A DNA stretch of 64,000 bases from Sciurus carolinensis (lineage: Eukaryota > Chordata > Mammalia > Rodentia > Sciuridae): assembly GCF_902686445.1 (NCBI RefSeq), contig NC_062221.1:33558575-33622574 (forward strand), in the 5' to 3' direction. Below are positions 1 through 11,597 of this stretch, piece after piece. The position numbers and the translations under genes are program-made. Positions within the stretch are counted from its first letter, which is position 1, and each line of letters begins with the position of its first letter. The notes under the pieces are model-generated. The model was not told the DNA's origin. It was given only the letters and a program-made list of their open reading frames with translations, and made no database searches.

Positions 1-260
1 ATTTTTCAAAAAAACTAAAGATGAGAGAGCATTCCCTTACTCATCTATGAGGCCATCAGTATTCTAGAACCAAAATCAGTCACAGATACTACAGGAAGAC
101 CCATATCACTTAGGAATATTGTTGAAAAAAATCCCCAAGAAAATAATAGCAATGGAAATTCAGAAGCATTTTGAAAGAATTATACATTATTACCAAATAC
201 AATTTATTCCTGAAATATAAATGTTATAACATGAAAACCAATCATTGTAATATACCACAC

Positions 261-291
<31 letters not shown>

Positions 292-436
292 GTAATATAG
301 TCTTTGGTTGATTCTGAAAAAGTACTTGACAAAACATCATCTCATAGTAAAAACATTCAACTAACTAAAAGGAAACTACCTAATAAAACTGTGTGTTAAA
401 CACAAATAGTAAATACCATATTCAATGGTGTATGCG
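1..436 (+). mobile_element. Ancient L1 ORF2 fragment
   Basis: The segment follows L1 ORF2 reverse-transcriptase order: a degraded 'tctatgaggccatcagtatt' block, then the region preceding the catalytic core, then 'gattctgaaaaagtacttga' matching the L1 motif that encodes A-E-K-A-F-D. It is strongly diverged, carries many stops and is interrupted by a poly(A) run at about 265-288. The right edge is approximate because similarity fades after about 436. It runs off the left edge of the window. Confidence 0.7.
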
Positions 437-1645
437 ACTGTGACTCTCCAGTCTATTCTTACTCATCTTCCTAAAAAGAGAGTCATTATTTTTTCTCTGA
501 AGGAAGGTCATACATTAACGAAAGTATGACAACACTGACGCTATCATTTCAGGTATCTTTTGTGTTGGAACTAAACATCTGCCAGGCACAGATGGTCTAA
601 TGTGACCACTATCTAATGGGAACAGCAAGGTAACACATACACTTCTGTTTTGTTGACATTATTCGTTGGGAACAATCAGATTTGCATGCAACTTTGCTTT
701 CCCAGTCTCACTTTGCTCTTGAGATAATTTTTGTCTTATTTTTCATCTTTCATTAATTCCTGGGTATATACAAATCTAGTTTATATAATATGTGACTTAC
801 ATAACAATGATTTTCTTTCTTCTTTTTCCTTTTTTGAAAATACAATGCTTTGTGGGTTTTTTTTTTAGATGTTTTTATTGTCTGTTCATGAACTGTTTTG
901 TGCTCTTGATCATCTCATAGTGTTTACCTCATTTTGTCATTAAGCATCACTTTTTCCTCAGAAGGGCTCATAAATCTAGCTGATAATGTGTCAAGCCAAT
1001 TTGGTTCAACAAAAACAATCTCTTCATATTTTCCTGTGAGTTAATAATTTCTATTTACTTCAAGCAATGCTGTGAAGTCAGTTAACTATATGTGTGAAAA
1101 TTCTTTGCAAAATTCAGGGAAGTATAAATATGTAAGGTATAATTATTATTAATACTCTTTTGTACAGGCACATGTGAAGCCCAGATCACTCTAAGTTTCT
1201 TAGAAATTGTTTAGTTTTCCATTTAGTTTAGTTTTTAGCTTACTAGTCCCTTATAGATTCAGTATTTCCTTCAAACACTTAAAATAATTTCAGTCAGTTT
1301 ATTTCCTCATTTGCAGTCATCCAATGAATGGCTATTTTTAGAATGAGGATCAATTTAATTAACAGCCTACAAGGCCCTGAGGATTCTGCTCCACCAGGAT
1401 CTGTCTCCTGTAGCTTCAAGCTCTTTGCTTTTTCTTCCTTTTCACTATTCATGCTGTGACCTCACCAGTCTTTGTTAGCTTCAGAAAATGAATCACATAT
1501 TTTGCCGTATGAAATTTTAAGAAATTTTATTGTTTCATCAGAAATTGCCCTTACTTCCCCAAGGCCTTAGCATAATTACCTCCTAATAAACCTTTAGACA
1601 CTTATATTAAAAGGTAATGTAATTACCTAGCTTAGTATTTCTCAA
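437..1645. other. AT-rich stretch, no gene seen
   Basis: I see no coding pattern, no RNA gene and no repeat I can name. The stretch has short T-rich runs (for example near 850-868) and no open frame of note. Confidence 0.6.
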
Positions 1646-1827
1646 CAGTAGTTTTCAAAATATGGTCCATGATCCAGAAGCACTAGAATCACTTGGAACT
1701 TATAAGAAATTAAGAATTCTCAGACCCAATTCCTGAGTTACTAAATTGACCTCTAGGGGGTAAGACCTAGTGAAAATTAATTACCCAAAGAAGGATTCTG
1801 ATGCTTGCTAAAGTTTGAAAGATACTG
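1646..1827 (+). mobile_element. MER20-type hAT-Charlie DNA transposon fossil
   Basis: The segment starts with a degenerate CAGTGGTT-like terminus (cagtagttttcaaa) and ends with its inverted partner (aagtttgaaagatactg). Between them are blocks typical of MER20: 'agaatcacttggaactt', 'tctcagacccaattcctgag' and 'gattctgatgcttgctaaag'. The size of about 180 bp also fits. It is a non-autonomous element with no coding capacity. I saw no clear 8-bp target duplication, as expected at this age. Confidence 0.75.
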
Positions 1828-2223
1828 TCCCACAATATCTTTCCATTTATTAAAGAATAAAATCAAAATTATTGATCATATGAGATGCCATAATCACTTT
1901 GAAAACTTTTTCAAGATACAGACCCTGGTGCTTTCCATTCTTAAATGAATTCAATAAGGTTTACAGAAAATGCACTTTCATTCAATGGCCTAGGTTATTC
2001 TTTTCCAGTACTTGGTATTTTGACCAGGCCTGAAAGATTATGGTCTTGCCTATATTTCAAACGTTGACTCACACTATCACTTCTTTCCCATTGAACTCCA
2101 GATTTAGAACTTTTGTACCTCCCTTTGTTCAGAATGTTTTTAACTCAGATATGGCTTTCTCCTCAATTCAAAACTGATAATAAAAAATCCCTTCCTTGGA
2201 TTTAAAATTCCTTCCTTGGATTT
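1828..2223. other. Unassigned stretch with a short tandem duplication
   Basis: No gene is seen. Near the right end the 15-base string cttccttggatttaa occurs twice, 20 bases apart (2191-2205 and 2211-2225), directly against the start of the following L1 5' region. This looks like a small local duplication. Confidence 0.5.
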
Positions 2224-4533
2224 AACAAGATGGCGCAGGGGAAGGAAGCATGCCCCAATTACTCTGGTGTTTGGAATTTGAATGACAGGTAGACAGCTTC
2301 ATAGTGAGGTGGGAGTTCCAAGAAAACACTATGTATCATAATTTGTCTATCAGAGAATAGAAGTCCAGAGATAGTGGTGTAGCGAATGGATGAAAAAGGA
2401 AATACACCCAGCAGAGTAAGTGGTGCTGTGTCACCACAAAGCAAGCAGCAACAGAAAGGGACAAAGAAACATAAGAGACAAATTTGGAACACAAAATGTG
2501 CTCCATGTTTCTCAACCTTTAAGTGAAGAACAGAGGGGGAAATTCAGCTCAAAATCTTTATGTTGAATCTCTTTCCTATGGGAACCCAAGAGTCCTTAAT
2601 AAATGTTTCCTTTCTCTCATCCAGTGCTTACTGTGTGATCCAAAACACACTGGCAAAACTGTTACAGAGTACAGTGGATCCAGGGGGATTTAAGGCAAAT
2701 ATACAGAGGAGAGTACAATCTGCTTTTCTTTTGAACTTCAAAGTGAAGAAATGGATTGGAAAAATTGTTCGCACAGGCAGGTGTGATTGCACTGGGGACA
2801 GGATAATGAAAACCAATTTCCTCTTGAACTTGGTGGTGCAAATGACTGAGAAAGATGGAGGATATTGACATGGTGGGAATGCTTACATTCTGAGTGAAGA
2901 ATTGGAAATTTATATTTGGGTGACTGGCGGGTACAGATCTGCCCTATACCATACACACAGGTGGATCTCTCACTGCCCCATGAGTAGAACTGTGGGAGGT
3001 GGCAGAAACCCAGGTGCCCAGCTAGATCGACATCTCCCTAGCCCTGCAAATGCAAAGATCGAAGCACTCTGTAGTATATACCCCAAACCAAGATTCAAAG
3101 CTCCAATGAGAACTCATCTGCAGCAATTAAAAATTGCCAAACAGATCTCTATACATCTTCCATCTAGGAAGAGAGTAATCAGAAATCTCTGTACAAAAAT
3201 TGCAATGGAAGATATTTCCCATTCCTTTCCTCAGCACTGAAAAGTTGAGAAACACTTGAACTGGACACCCTTCCAATCTGCTCCATCAGAAAGAGTGGTG
3301 AAAATCACAACAGGAAGTTGGGTTTAATATTACTTAGTTCTGGATCCTCTTAAGAGACCCAAAGACTAAAAAAGGATAGAAGGATAAGAATAGCTACCTC
3401 TGTGGAAAGATTTAGACATTTTTAATTTAAAAATTTCTATTTTATTATTAACATTTTTAAAAATTTTATCCTTTTCTATATAAAACATTAGGATACATTT
3501 TTATATAATCACAAAAACATAGAATATAATTTGCTCTAATTTAGTCTCCAGCACTTTCTCCTTCCTCCTACTGCTCCCCTCCCTCTACTCTACTGATTTT
3601 TCTATAACTTATTTGTAGTTTTTTTTTTTTAGCTTTTTATTTGTTCTTTTTAGTTATATATGACAGTGGAATGTATCTTGACACATCATGTATTCATGGA
3701 GTATGAAGTTCCATTTATGTGGTTGTACCTGATGTGAAGTTAAACTGTATTCATATTATTTATAGTTTTTTTTAGCAAGTGTCTTGTGGATATATATGAT
3801 GTTGGGATTCACTGTGCTGTATTCATGTAAGTACATACACAAGTTCTGTTAGGTTCATTTCACTTTTCATGTCCCTGCTTACCCCCTCAATTCTCTTCAT
3901 TTACTCTGATATTTCCTCTGTTTTTGAAATTTCCAGTCCTGTGTTTTGCTTTCTCCCCTACCTCTCTCTCTCTCTAAACTACCCCCAACCCCTTATTTTG
4001 GATTACCTTCCAATATCAAAGAAAACATTTAACCTTGACTTTTTCATGCTGGCTTATTTCACATGGCATGATAGTCTCCAGATCCATCCATTTTCTGGCA
4101 AATAGCATAATCTCATTCTTGATGACTAACACTCCATTGTGTATATATGTCACTTTTTAATTGAATCATTTGTTGAGGGATACCTAGGTTAGTTTCATAG
4201 CTTAGCTATTGTAAATTGTGCTGCTATGAACATTAATGTAGCTGTTTCACTGTAGTAAGTGGATTTAAAATCTTTGGATATATACTAAGGAGTGGGATAA
4301 CTAGGTTGTATGATAGTTTAATTCCTAGTTTTATTGAGGAATCTCCATACTGCTTTGCAGAGTGTTTGCACTAATTTGTGGTATTACTCATAATGTATGA
4401 GTGTACTTTTTCACCCACAACTTCATCAACATTTATTTTTTGTATTCTTGACAATTGTACTTCGACTGGAGTGAGATGAAATCTTAACAGTTTCAATTTG
4501 CATTTCTCTGCTAGAGAATTTGAAATTTTATTT

Positions 4534-4686
4534 AAAAAATTGACAAGGGCTGGGGTTGTGACTCATCAGTAGAGCACTTGCCTAGAGCATGTGAGGCACT
4601 AGGTCCAATCCTTAGCACCACATAAAGATAAATAAATAAAATAAAAGTATTGTTCCATATACAAATAAAAATATTTTTAAAAATGG
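4534..4686 (+). mobile_element. ID-type tRNA-derived SINE
   Basis: The body begins 'agggctggggttgtgactca', with a degenerate A box (around 4560-4580) and a B-box-like 'aggtccaatcctta'. It ends in an A-rich tail with AAATAAAT repeats. It sits in minus-strand L1 sequence and is flanked by near-direct repeats gaaattttattt (4522-4533) and gaaaattttattt (about 4689-4701), consistent with target-primed insertion. Confidence 0.8.
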
Positions 4687-5495
4687 TTGAAAATTTTATT
4701 TCAACCTCTAATAAATGTTGGTTCAAATCTTTTGCCCTTTTATTTATTTGGTCATAAGAATTTTTGGTGTTAATTTTTTTGAATTTTTTTTATACTGGGT
4801 ATTAATACCCAATCTGAGAAGTAATTGGCAAAGATCTTCTTCCATTTAATAGGCTCTCTCTTTATAATCTTGTTTCCTTTGTTGTGTAGAAGGTTTTTAA
4901 TTTGATGACATCTCAGTATTTTTTTTTTTTTAATTTTTTTGTGCTTTAGGAGTCTTGTTCATGGAGTCAGTTTCTTCGCCAACATGCTTCATTGTTGGGC
5001 CTGCATTTTCTTCTAGCAACTGCAGAGTTTCTGGTCTAATTCCTAGACTGTTGATTCACTTTGAATCAAGTTTTTGCAGGGTGAGAGAAAGGGGTTAAAT
5101 TTTATTCTTCTATATATGGAATTCCAGTTTTCCAAGCACTAATTTTTGAAGAGTCTATCTTTTCTCCAGTGCATGTTTTTGGCACTTTTGTCTAGTATCA
5201 GATAACTGTATTTATGTGGGTTTGTCTCTGTATTCTCTATTCTATTACATTGGTCTTTATGTCTCTTTTGATGACAGTACCATGCTGTCTCTGTTACTAT
5301 AACTCTGTAGTATAATTCTGGGTACAATAATGAACATCACTCATTTTGCTCAGTTTTGCTTTGTGTATTCTGGGTCTCTTATTTTCCAAATCAATTTTAG
5401 CACTACTTTTTTAAGTTCTATGAAGAATATCGTTGGAATTTTGATGGAGATTTCATTAAGTCAGTATAGCACTTTTGGTAGTATGGCCTTTTTAA

Positions 5496-5633
5496 AAAAA
5501 ATTATTTTGGTAGTTGTAGATGGACAGCATGCCTTTATTGTATTCGTTTGTCTTTATGTGGTGCTGAAGATGAAATGCAGTGCATCCCACATGCTAGGCA
5601 AGCACTCTGCCACTGAGTGACAGCCCCAGCCCC
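5496..5633 (-). mobile_element. ID-type SINE, minus strand
   Basis: Reverse-strand tRNA-derived SINE: the plus strand reads tttatgtggtgctgaagatg, then 'catgctaggcaagcactctg', then 'cagccccagcccc'. It is flanked by a target duplication agtatggcctttttaa (from 5480) and agtatgtcctttttaa (5634-5649), with one mismatch in 16 bases. The host sequence is minus-strand L1 ORF2. Confidence 0.85.
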
Positions 5634-7154
5634 AGTATGTCCTTTTTAACAATAGTAATTCTGGCTGTCCAAGAACATGTGAGGTCTTTCCATCTTCTAA
5701 GGTTTTCTTCAATTTTTTTCTTTAGTATTCTGTAGTTTTCATTGTAGAAGATCTTTACCTCTTGTTATATTAATTTTTATTTTTTGAGGTTATTGTGAAT
5801 TGGAATAATTTCCCTAATTTTTTTTCAACAGATTCATTATTACACTGTAGGAGAATCATTGGTTAAGCATTTTTAATTATATTTTTTCTTGTTTCTATTC
5901 TTATCAGTAGTTTTTATTTGTTGTCCCAGTTATATTTGCTAATTGATTCATGCATATAGAAATACACAAATGCTTAGTGTTTTCCCCCAATTTTGTAATT
6001 TCTTTTCCCATTTTTTTTTTAGCCTTTTACTACATCTTTCCATTTTTCTAACATGTAGTGATGTTTTTTGTTTTGTTTTCGTTTTGGAGGTAGGTTATTT
6101 ATGGTTATTTTGTTTTATTATTTTAAATTTTTAGCTTTGTGTTTGACAGTAAGGAACTTAGATGTGTTGTTTTTTTCTTGTTTTATTACTCTTAATTTTT
6201 TTCATCTTTCCTGGTAGCAAAAAAAAAATCTCATTCTCCATTCTCTACTTCTTCACTCCCTCCATCTTTAGGGCCTTCTTGTACATGTGCACAATTTTGT
6301 TTCTACTTTATCTCTCTCAGCTTTTGAAAAATATAACCTTCTTATTGCCTGCATAGCTCAACTTCCTTACTCTTAACAAACTATATCTTTAAGAGTATTA
6401 TAATCTATCTAGTCTTTCTCTTTGAGGGAATAGAATACAGTGTTCACAGGACCCAACACAACCATAATAGTTCTATTGGAGTGAATCAGAACAATTCAGG
6501 ACCATCAAAATTGAGCCTTCAAAATTGAGAGGAGTGAACAACTTTCGTACTTGAAAGAGGTGATATGAGTTATAAGGTTAGAAACCTGACTGACATTGAG
6601 GGGTGAGGCACAGGAAACTGAGACAAATTAAAATCAGACCAAATCTAATGAAACTTGAGTTATCCCTTCCCAGCCTAGAATGGGCTGGAGGATAGGCTGA
6701 CACATCCACTCTTCCAGCACATGATCTGACACTCCCAGAAAGAGAGAAAATCCAAGCCATCCTACCAAGAAGAGAGTGAAACTCTTTGGTGAAACTCTGC
6801 TTTCAGATGTCATTAATAGGTTTGACTACTCTGGGCCAGAACTGAGAATAAATCAGTGACACAATAACTGAAATCCCAAAGGAAAAATACCCACTTTAGA
6901 AAACATAGTGGGCTGTTGATGAACACTATTATTAAGTATTTTTTAAAATCTTTTTATAAGATGGTGTTCTAAAGTGAGTACAATTACTGGGGACCTTTAT
7001 TTCTCTCAATGTGATTTTTAGACAGTGGACCAAGTAGCAAGAAATAGTTGAGTGAAAATTCTGACATCAAGAAACCAACTCACTAAAAAGTCCTTTATAT
7101 TAAAGTACAAAAAAAAAAAAATCATCCCAGAAAATGAATAGAAATACTAACAAT

Positions 7155-8007
7155 ATGAAAAATCAGGGAAAAACAGACTCCAAATAGCTGACAAAACTAA
7201 TCCTCTGTCAACACACTGGAAAAAATGACAGATAAAGAATTTAGAAAGTTTTTTTTAACTAAACTGTTCAGTGAACTTACAGAAGAACTAAGGAAGAAAC
7301 TAAGAGAAAACACACAGAAAATGAAAGAATATTTCAACAAAGAAATTCTCAAAAAGAACCAAACAAAACCAAAAACTAATGATTTAGTAAATTAAATTAA
7401 AAACTCAGTTGAAAGAATTAAATCACTTTGAAAATAGACTCTCAGGCATTGGTGACAAAGTATATGAATTTGAAAATGAAATTGATTATGAAGAAAAGAT
7501 GTTTAGAGACCCATGACCAGAATATTGGAGAAATGTGGGATAACATTAAGAGAAAAAAATCTAAGAATAATTGACATATATGAATGAACTAAAACAAACA
7601 AAATGAATGTGAAATCTTTTTTTGTAAAATGATAACTGAAAATTTTCCAATCCTTAGGAATGAGGTGGAAATCCAAACACAAAAGACAATTAGAAACCCA
7701 AATAAAGAAAATAAAATAAGATACTCTTCAAGAAACATTATAATTAACATATCTAATATATAGAACTGAAATATAATTTTAAAAGCTACAACAGAAAAAT
7801 TGTTAGTCAAATTTAGAGGTAAGTCAATTAGAATTTGTAATGATTTCTCAGTCCAGACCCTAATAGCCAAGAGGGCTTGGAATAATATGTACCAAGACCC
7901 AAATGATAATGGGTTACAACCAAGAGGACTATATGAATCAAAAGTATACTTTAGAATTGAAGATGAAATTAAAGCTTTCCATGATAAGTGGAAAATAATT
8001 CATTACC
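7155..8007 (+). pseudogene. L1 ORF1 remnant (old element), interrupted
   Basis: The reading order matches ORF1 of the younger copies: an N-terminal ATG followed by an AAATCAGGG context, a coiled-coil-rich middle ('tcaacaaagaaattctcaaa', 'gtatatgaatttgaaaatg'), and a C-terminal RNA-binding part with 'ctcagtccagaccctaatag' and a short surviving frame from 7800 (residues include A-K-R-A-W-N-N-M). In intact L1s ORF1p is an RNA-binding trimeric chaperone of the retrotransposition RNP. Many stops and frameshifts make this copy dead. The last ORF1 codons lie at about 15753-15900, beyond the nested L1. Confidence 0.75.
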
Positions 8008-9127
8008 CCTAATATAAGTTACCAAAATGGCAGAATAGAGATGGTTGCTTCCTGGTTGCTCTGTAGGCAGTTTCTCACCAAGGTGAGAAAAGGGTACTGT
8101 ACTGGGAATTAATTCTAGACATTCAAAACAGACTGGGGACTCAGGATTTTGGATAAACAAAAAATTAAGAAATCCCCAGTGCTGCTGCCACCCCTGGCGG
8201 TGTCTGCTTGTGCAATCCCTCTCCCACCCCACTTGCAGAAAAGTAGTGGAGGGATAAGTCAATTAAAGGAACCCATATTTTTAACAGGCCTGAGTCATGT
8301 CTGGGTAAGAAGAGATCAGAGTTCAAAGATACTGCCTGAGTAATGTAAAAGGTGTGTTGCACAGTATCCCTGTGCTGTAAAGAAGCTGGCTGCCAGGGAG
8401 AACAAGGTGCTAAGAAGGAAATCCAAGAATTTTTGGAACTCCAATGAAAAAAATTCTTCAACTTTTCATGGAGACCTTTGTTTTATTACTTTGTTGTTCT
8501 TCTTTTCTCTGTTCAATTGTGACAGAAATGGTTCATGGACACTTACACATTTTCATATCTGTTTCTTTTTTCTCATTTCTAGCATTTTTAAAGGCAGTTA
8601 TGTTCATGAATCACTATTTTGAGGACTAGGATGTTTGGTTAGTATATTTTGGCTTTGCTCTTTTATTCTTTTATTTTCATGTTTATTTTTTAATTTTGGT
8701 TTTATACATTTTTCTCTCCTCTATTTCCCTAGATTCTCCTTCTCTTCCAGTGCTAACAGCCAGATTTCTATTAATCACTCCTTCACTCTTCCTTTAATTT
8801 TTTATTCCTTTTTTCTCTCCTCTCATAATCATCACATCCTACATCACTTCTGTTCAATCACAGTTCACAACTTGAGTCTATAAGCCCTTTTGTAAACATA
8901 CTGTTTTTACTATGGGCAATCATATGATTTCTGTTTATTGTGATAATTAATAGTGTAGATGCCATAGCAGGAACTATTTGGTTTGATGCTGTAAATTGTT
9001 TGCATTGTTGTTATTATTTGTCTCTCCATAAACTGTGAGGTACTAGAAAACTTCAGAGATATTATAAGTCCACAGGGTATAAATTCTGCCACCTCAGATC
9101 CATACTGTTAGGTTGACACACAGCAAC

Positions 9128-11142
9128 ATGAAAAAGCAGGGGAATGAATCACCCCAAACAAACCAAGATACTTCAATAACTGCATCCATTGGCACCACAG
9201 TGAAATGAATGTCAGAGTAGGAGTTAAGAATGTTTGTAGCTTAACTGATGTGCAAGGTAAAGGATGATGTAAGGAATGGCATCAGAGATAAAATACAGGA
9301 AGTGAAAGATAACTTCGATAAAAAGATAAAGATTCTGAGAAAAAAAAATCAAGCCAAAATCCTCAAAAGAAAGAAATCAACACACCAAATTAAAAACTCA
9401 TTGGAAAGCATCACAAGCAGAATAGACCACTTGGAAAATGGAACATCAGACAAGGAAGACAAAGTATATAATTTTGAAAATAAAGTTGAGCATAGAGAAA
9501 AAATGTTAAGACATCATGAATGGAACTTTCAAGAAATATGGGATAACACAAAAAGGCCAAATAAAAGATTTGTTGTGAAAGATGAAGGCTTGGGGATAAA
9601 GACAAAAGGAATACACAATTCTTTTTTTTTTTTTCCTAGATATTATTTTAGTTTTAGTTAGACATGACAGTAGAATGAATTTTGGCAAAATATATATACA
9701 TAAAGTACAACTTATACTTTTAGGTTCCCATGCTTGTGCTCATACATGATGTGGAACTACCCTGGTTGTGTATACAAATACAAGACTTGAAAAGTTAGGA
9801 CCAATTAATTCTGTCTTTCCTATTGTCCTCCAACTTCCTTCCTTTCATTATGCTTTGTCTACTACAGTATATTTCTATTATTCCCCTCCCCAACTTCCCT
9901 TCTTTTGGGTTAACATTCACAAATCAGAGAGAATATTCAGCCTTTGAATTTTGGGGACTGACTTATTTCACTTAGCATGATATTCTCTAGTTCTATCCAT
10001 TTACCAGCAAATGTCATAATTTAATTTTTCTTTATGGCTGAGTAATATTTTATTGTGTATATGTACCATATTTTTTTTATCCATTCATCCATTTAAGGAC
10101 ACATAGGTTGTTCCCAGAGCTTGACTACTGTGAGTTGAACTGCTATAAACATGGATGTGACTGTGTCACTGTAGCATGCTGATATTAAACCTTTTGAATA
10201 TAGACAGAGGGGTGGAATAACTGGATCAAATGGTGGTTCCATTTCAAGTTTTCTAAGGAATCCATACTGTTTTCCATAGTGGTTGCACCAATTTGCGGTC
10301 CCATCAACAATGTATGGCAGTACCTTTCTCCCTGTATCCTCTCCAACATTTATAGTTACTTGTCTTCTTGGTGATTGCCATTCTGACTAGAGTAAGATGG
10401 AATCTCAGAGTAGTTTTAATTTCATTTCTCTAGTTGCTAGAGATGTTGAACTTTTTTCCCATATTTTTTGACCATTTATATTACTTCTGTGAAGTAACTG
10501 TTCAGTTCTTTTTCCCATTTATTGATTGAGTTATTTATTTTTCTGTGGTTAAGTTTTTTGAGTTATTTGTATATCCTGGAAATTAATGACTTATCTGAGG
10601 TACTGGTGGTGAAGATTTTCTACCAATTTGCACATGTTCTTGATTGTTTCCTTTGCTGGGAATGCACCATCTTTACAATGAAACAATATATGCAAATTTC
10701 CCAAACCTTATGAATGAAATTGCACATTAGAAACAGGAGGCACAGAAATCCAAATATACAAAATTACAACCTACTCAATTGCAAGCACTTTATTATGAAA
10801 ATACCTAAGATACAGAATAGAGATAAACATTTAAAGGTTGCCAGAAGGAAATGACAGGTCACATTTAGAGGGAAAACTAATACATATCTCAGCTAATTTC
10901 TCAACACAGACCCTCAAAGGTAGGAAGTCATGGAATAATATATAACAAATTCTGGGACAAAATGGATGCTAACCAAGAATATTATACAATGCAAAATTAA
11001 ATTGCAGAATAGATGTTGAAATAAACAAAAGTTAAAAGAATTTACAACTAGAAAGCTTGCACTACAAAACATACTCAATAAAATATTTCATGAAAAAAAT
11101 AAAATATAAAGTGAAAACCAGCAAAGGCAACAACTATGCTAA
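9128..11142 (+). pseudogene. L1 ORF1 remnant, split by a nested L1
   Basis: The ATG at 9128 opens 'atgaaaaagcaggggaatga', matching the ORF1 start of the younger copies. A coiled-coil segment survives as a 137-codon frame from 9248. The frame is cut at 9621 by an antisense L1 and resumes at 10675. The C-terminal RNA-binding part continues ('cagaccctcaaaggtaggaa', about 10910) to a stop near 11142. Intact ORF1p would be an RNA-binding protein; this copy is not expressible as one protein. Confidence 0.8.
9622..10658 (-). mobile_element. 5'-truncated minus-strand L1 inside L1 ORF1
   Basis: A poly(T) run (9622-9633) marks the minus-strand poly(A) tail. It is followed by 3' UTR (9634-9950) and then ORF2 3' sequence in reverse, for example 'ccatttaccagcaaatg' and 'catccatttaaggacacata'. 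It ends abruptly near 10658. Flanks ggaatacacaattctt (9608-9623) and ggaatgcaccatcttt (10659-10674) align with a few differences and fit a target duplication. The host ORF1 is colinear on either side. Confidence 0.85.
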
Positions 11143-11564
11143 AAATAGTCAATAAAAGGAAACAAAACTAAAAATCAGAAATAACTCAAAATTACAGGGA
11201 TGAAAAAATTATACCTCAATAATTACATTGAATGTAAATGGCATAAACACATCCATCAAAAGACATACACTGGCAGATTAAATTAAAAAATAAGACCCAA
11301 CAATATGCTGTCTGCAAGAGACTAACCTCATAGGAAAAGCTCTGTAGACTAAAGACAAAACAATGGGTAAGAAACATATCATACACATGGATCTTATAAA
11401 CAAGCAGGGGTTTCTTTTCTTATATGAATTAAAGTGGACTTCAAGCTAAAATTAATCAAATAAGGCCATTTCATACTACTTAAGTGAATTATATATCAAT
11501 AAGACATAACAATCATAAATATTTATGCTCCAAACAATCAAGTATCTTCATACATCAAGGAAGG

Positions 11565-11597
<33 letters not shown>

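Larger units (their letters stand above)
3430..5890 (-). mobile_element. Minus-strand L1, 3' portion (ORF2 C-terminus and 3' UTR)
   Basis: Read on the minus strand, this carries L1 3' UTR (about 3430-4080, with an extra minus-strand repeat end inserted near 3620-3760), then ORF2 3' sequence: the reverse of 'ccatttaccagcaaatg' and 'gaatggataaagaaa' type blocks (4080-4500), and ORF2 middle sequence to about 5890. It is 5'-truncated and carries two SINEs, 4534-4686 and 5496-5633. Sequence on both sides looks like L1 5' UTR of the opposite strand, which suggests insertion into that older L1. Confidence 0.75.

Noticed and set aside
2560..3240. Frames of 102 and 112 codons in tandem
   Set aside because: They sit in sequence that reads as an old L1 5' UTR, and no protein family is recognised.
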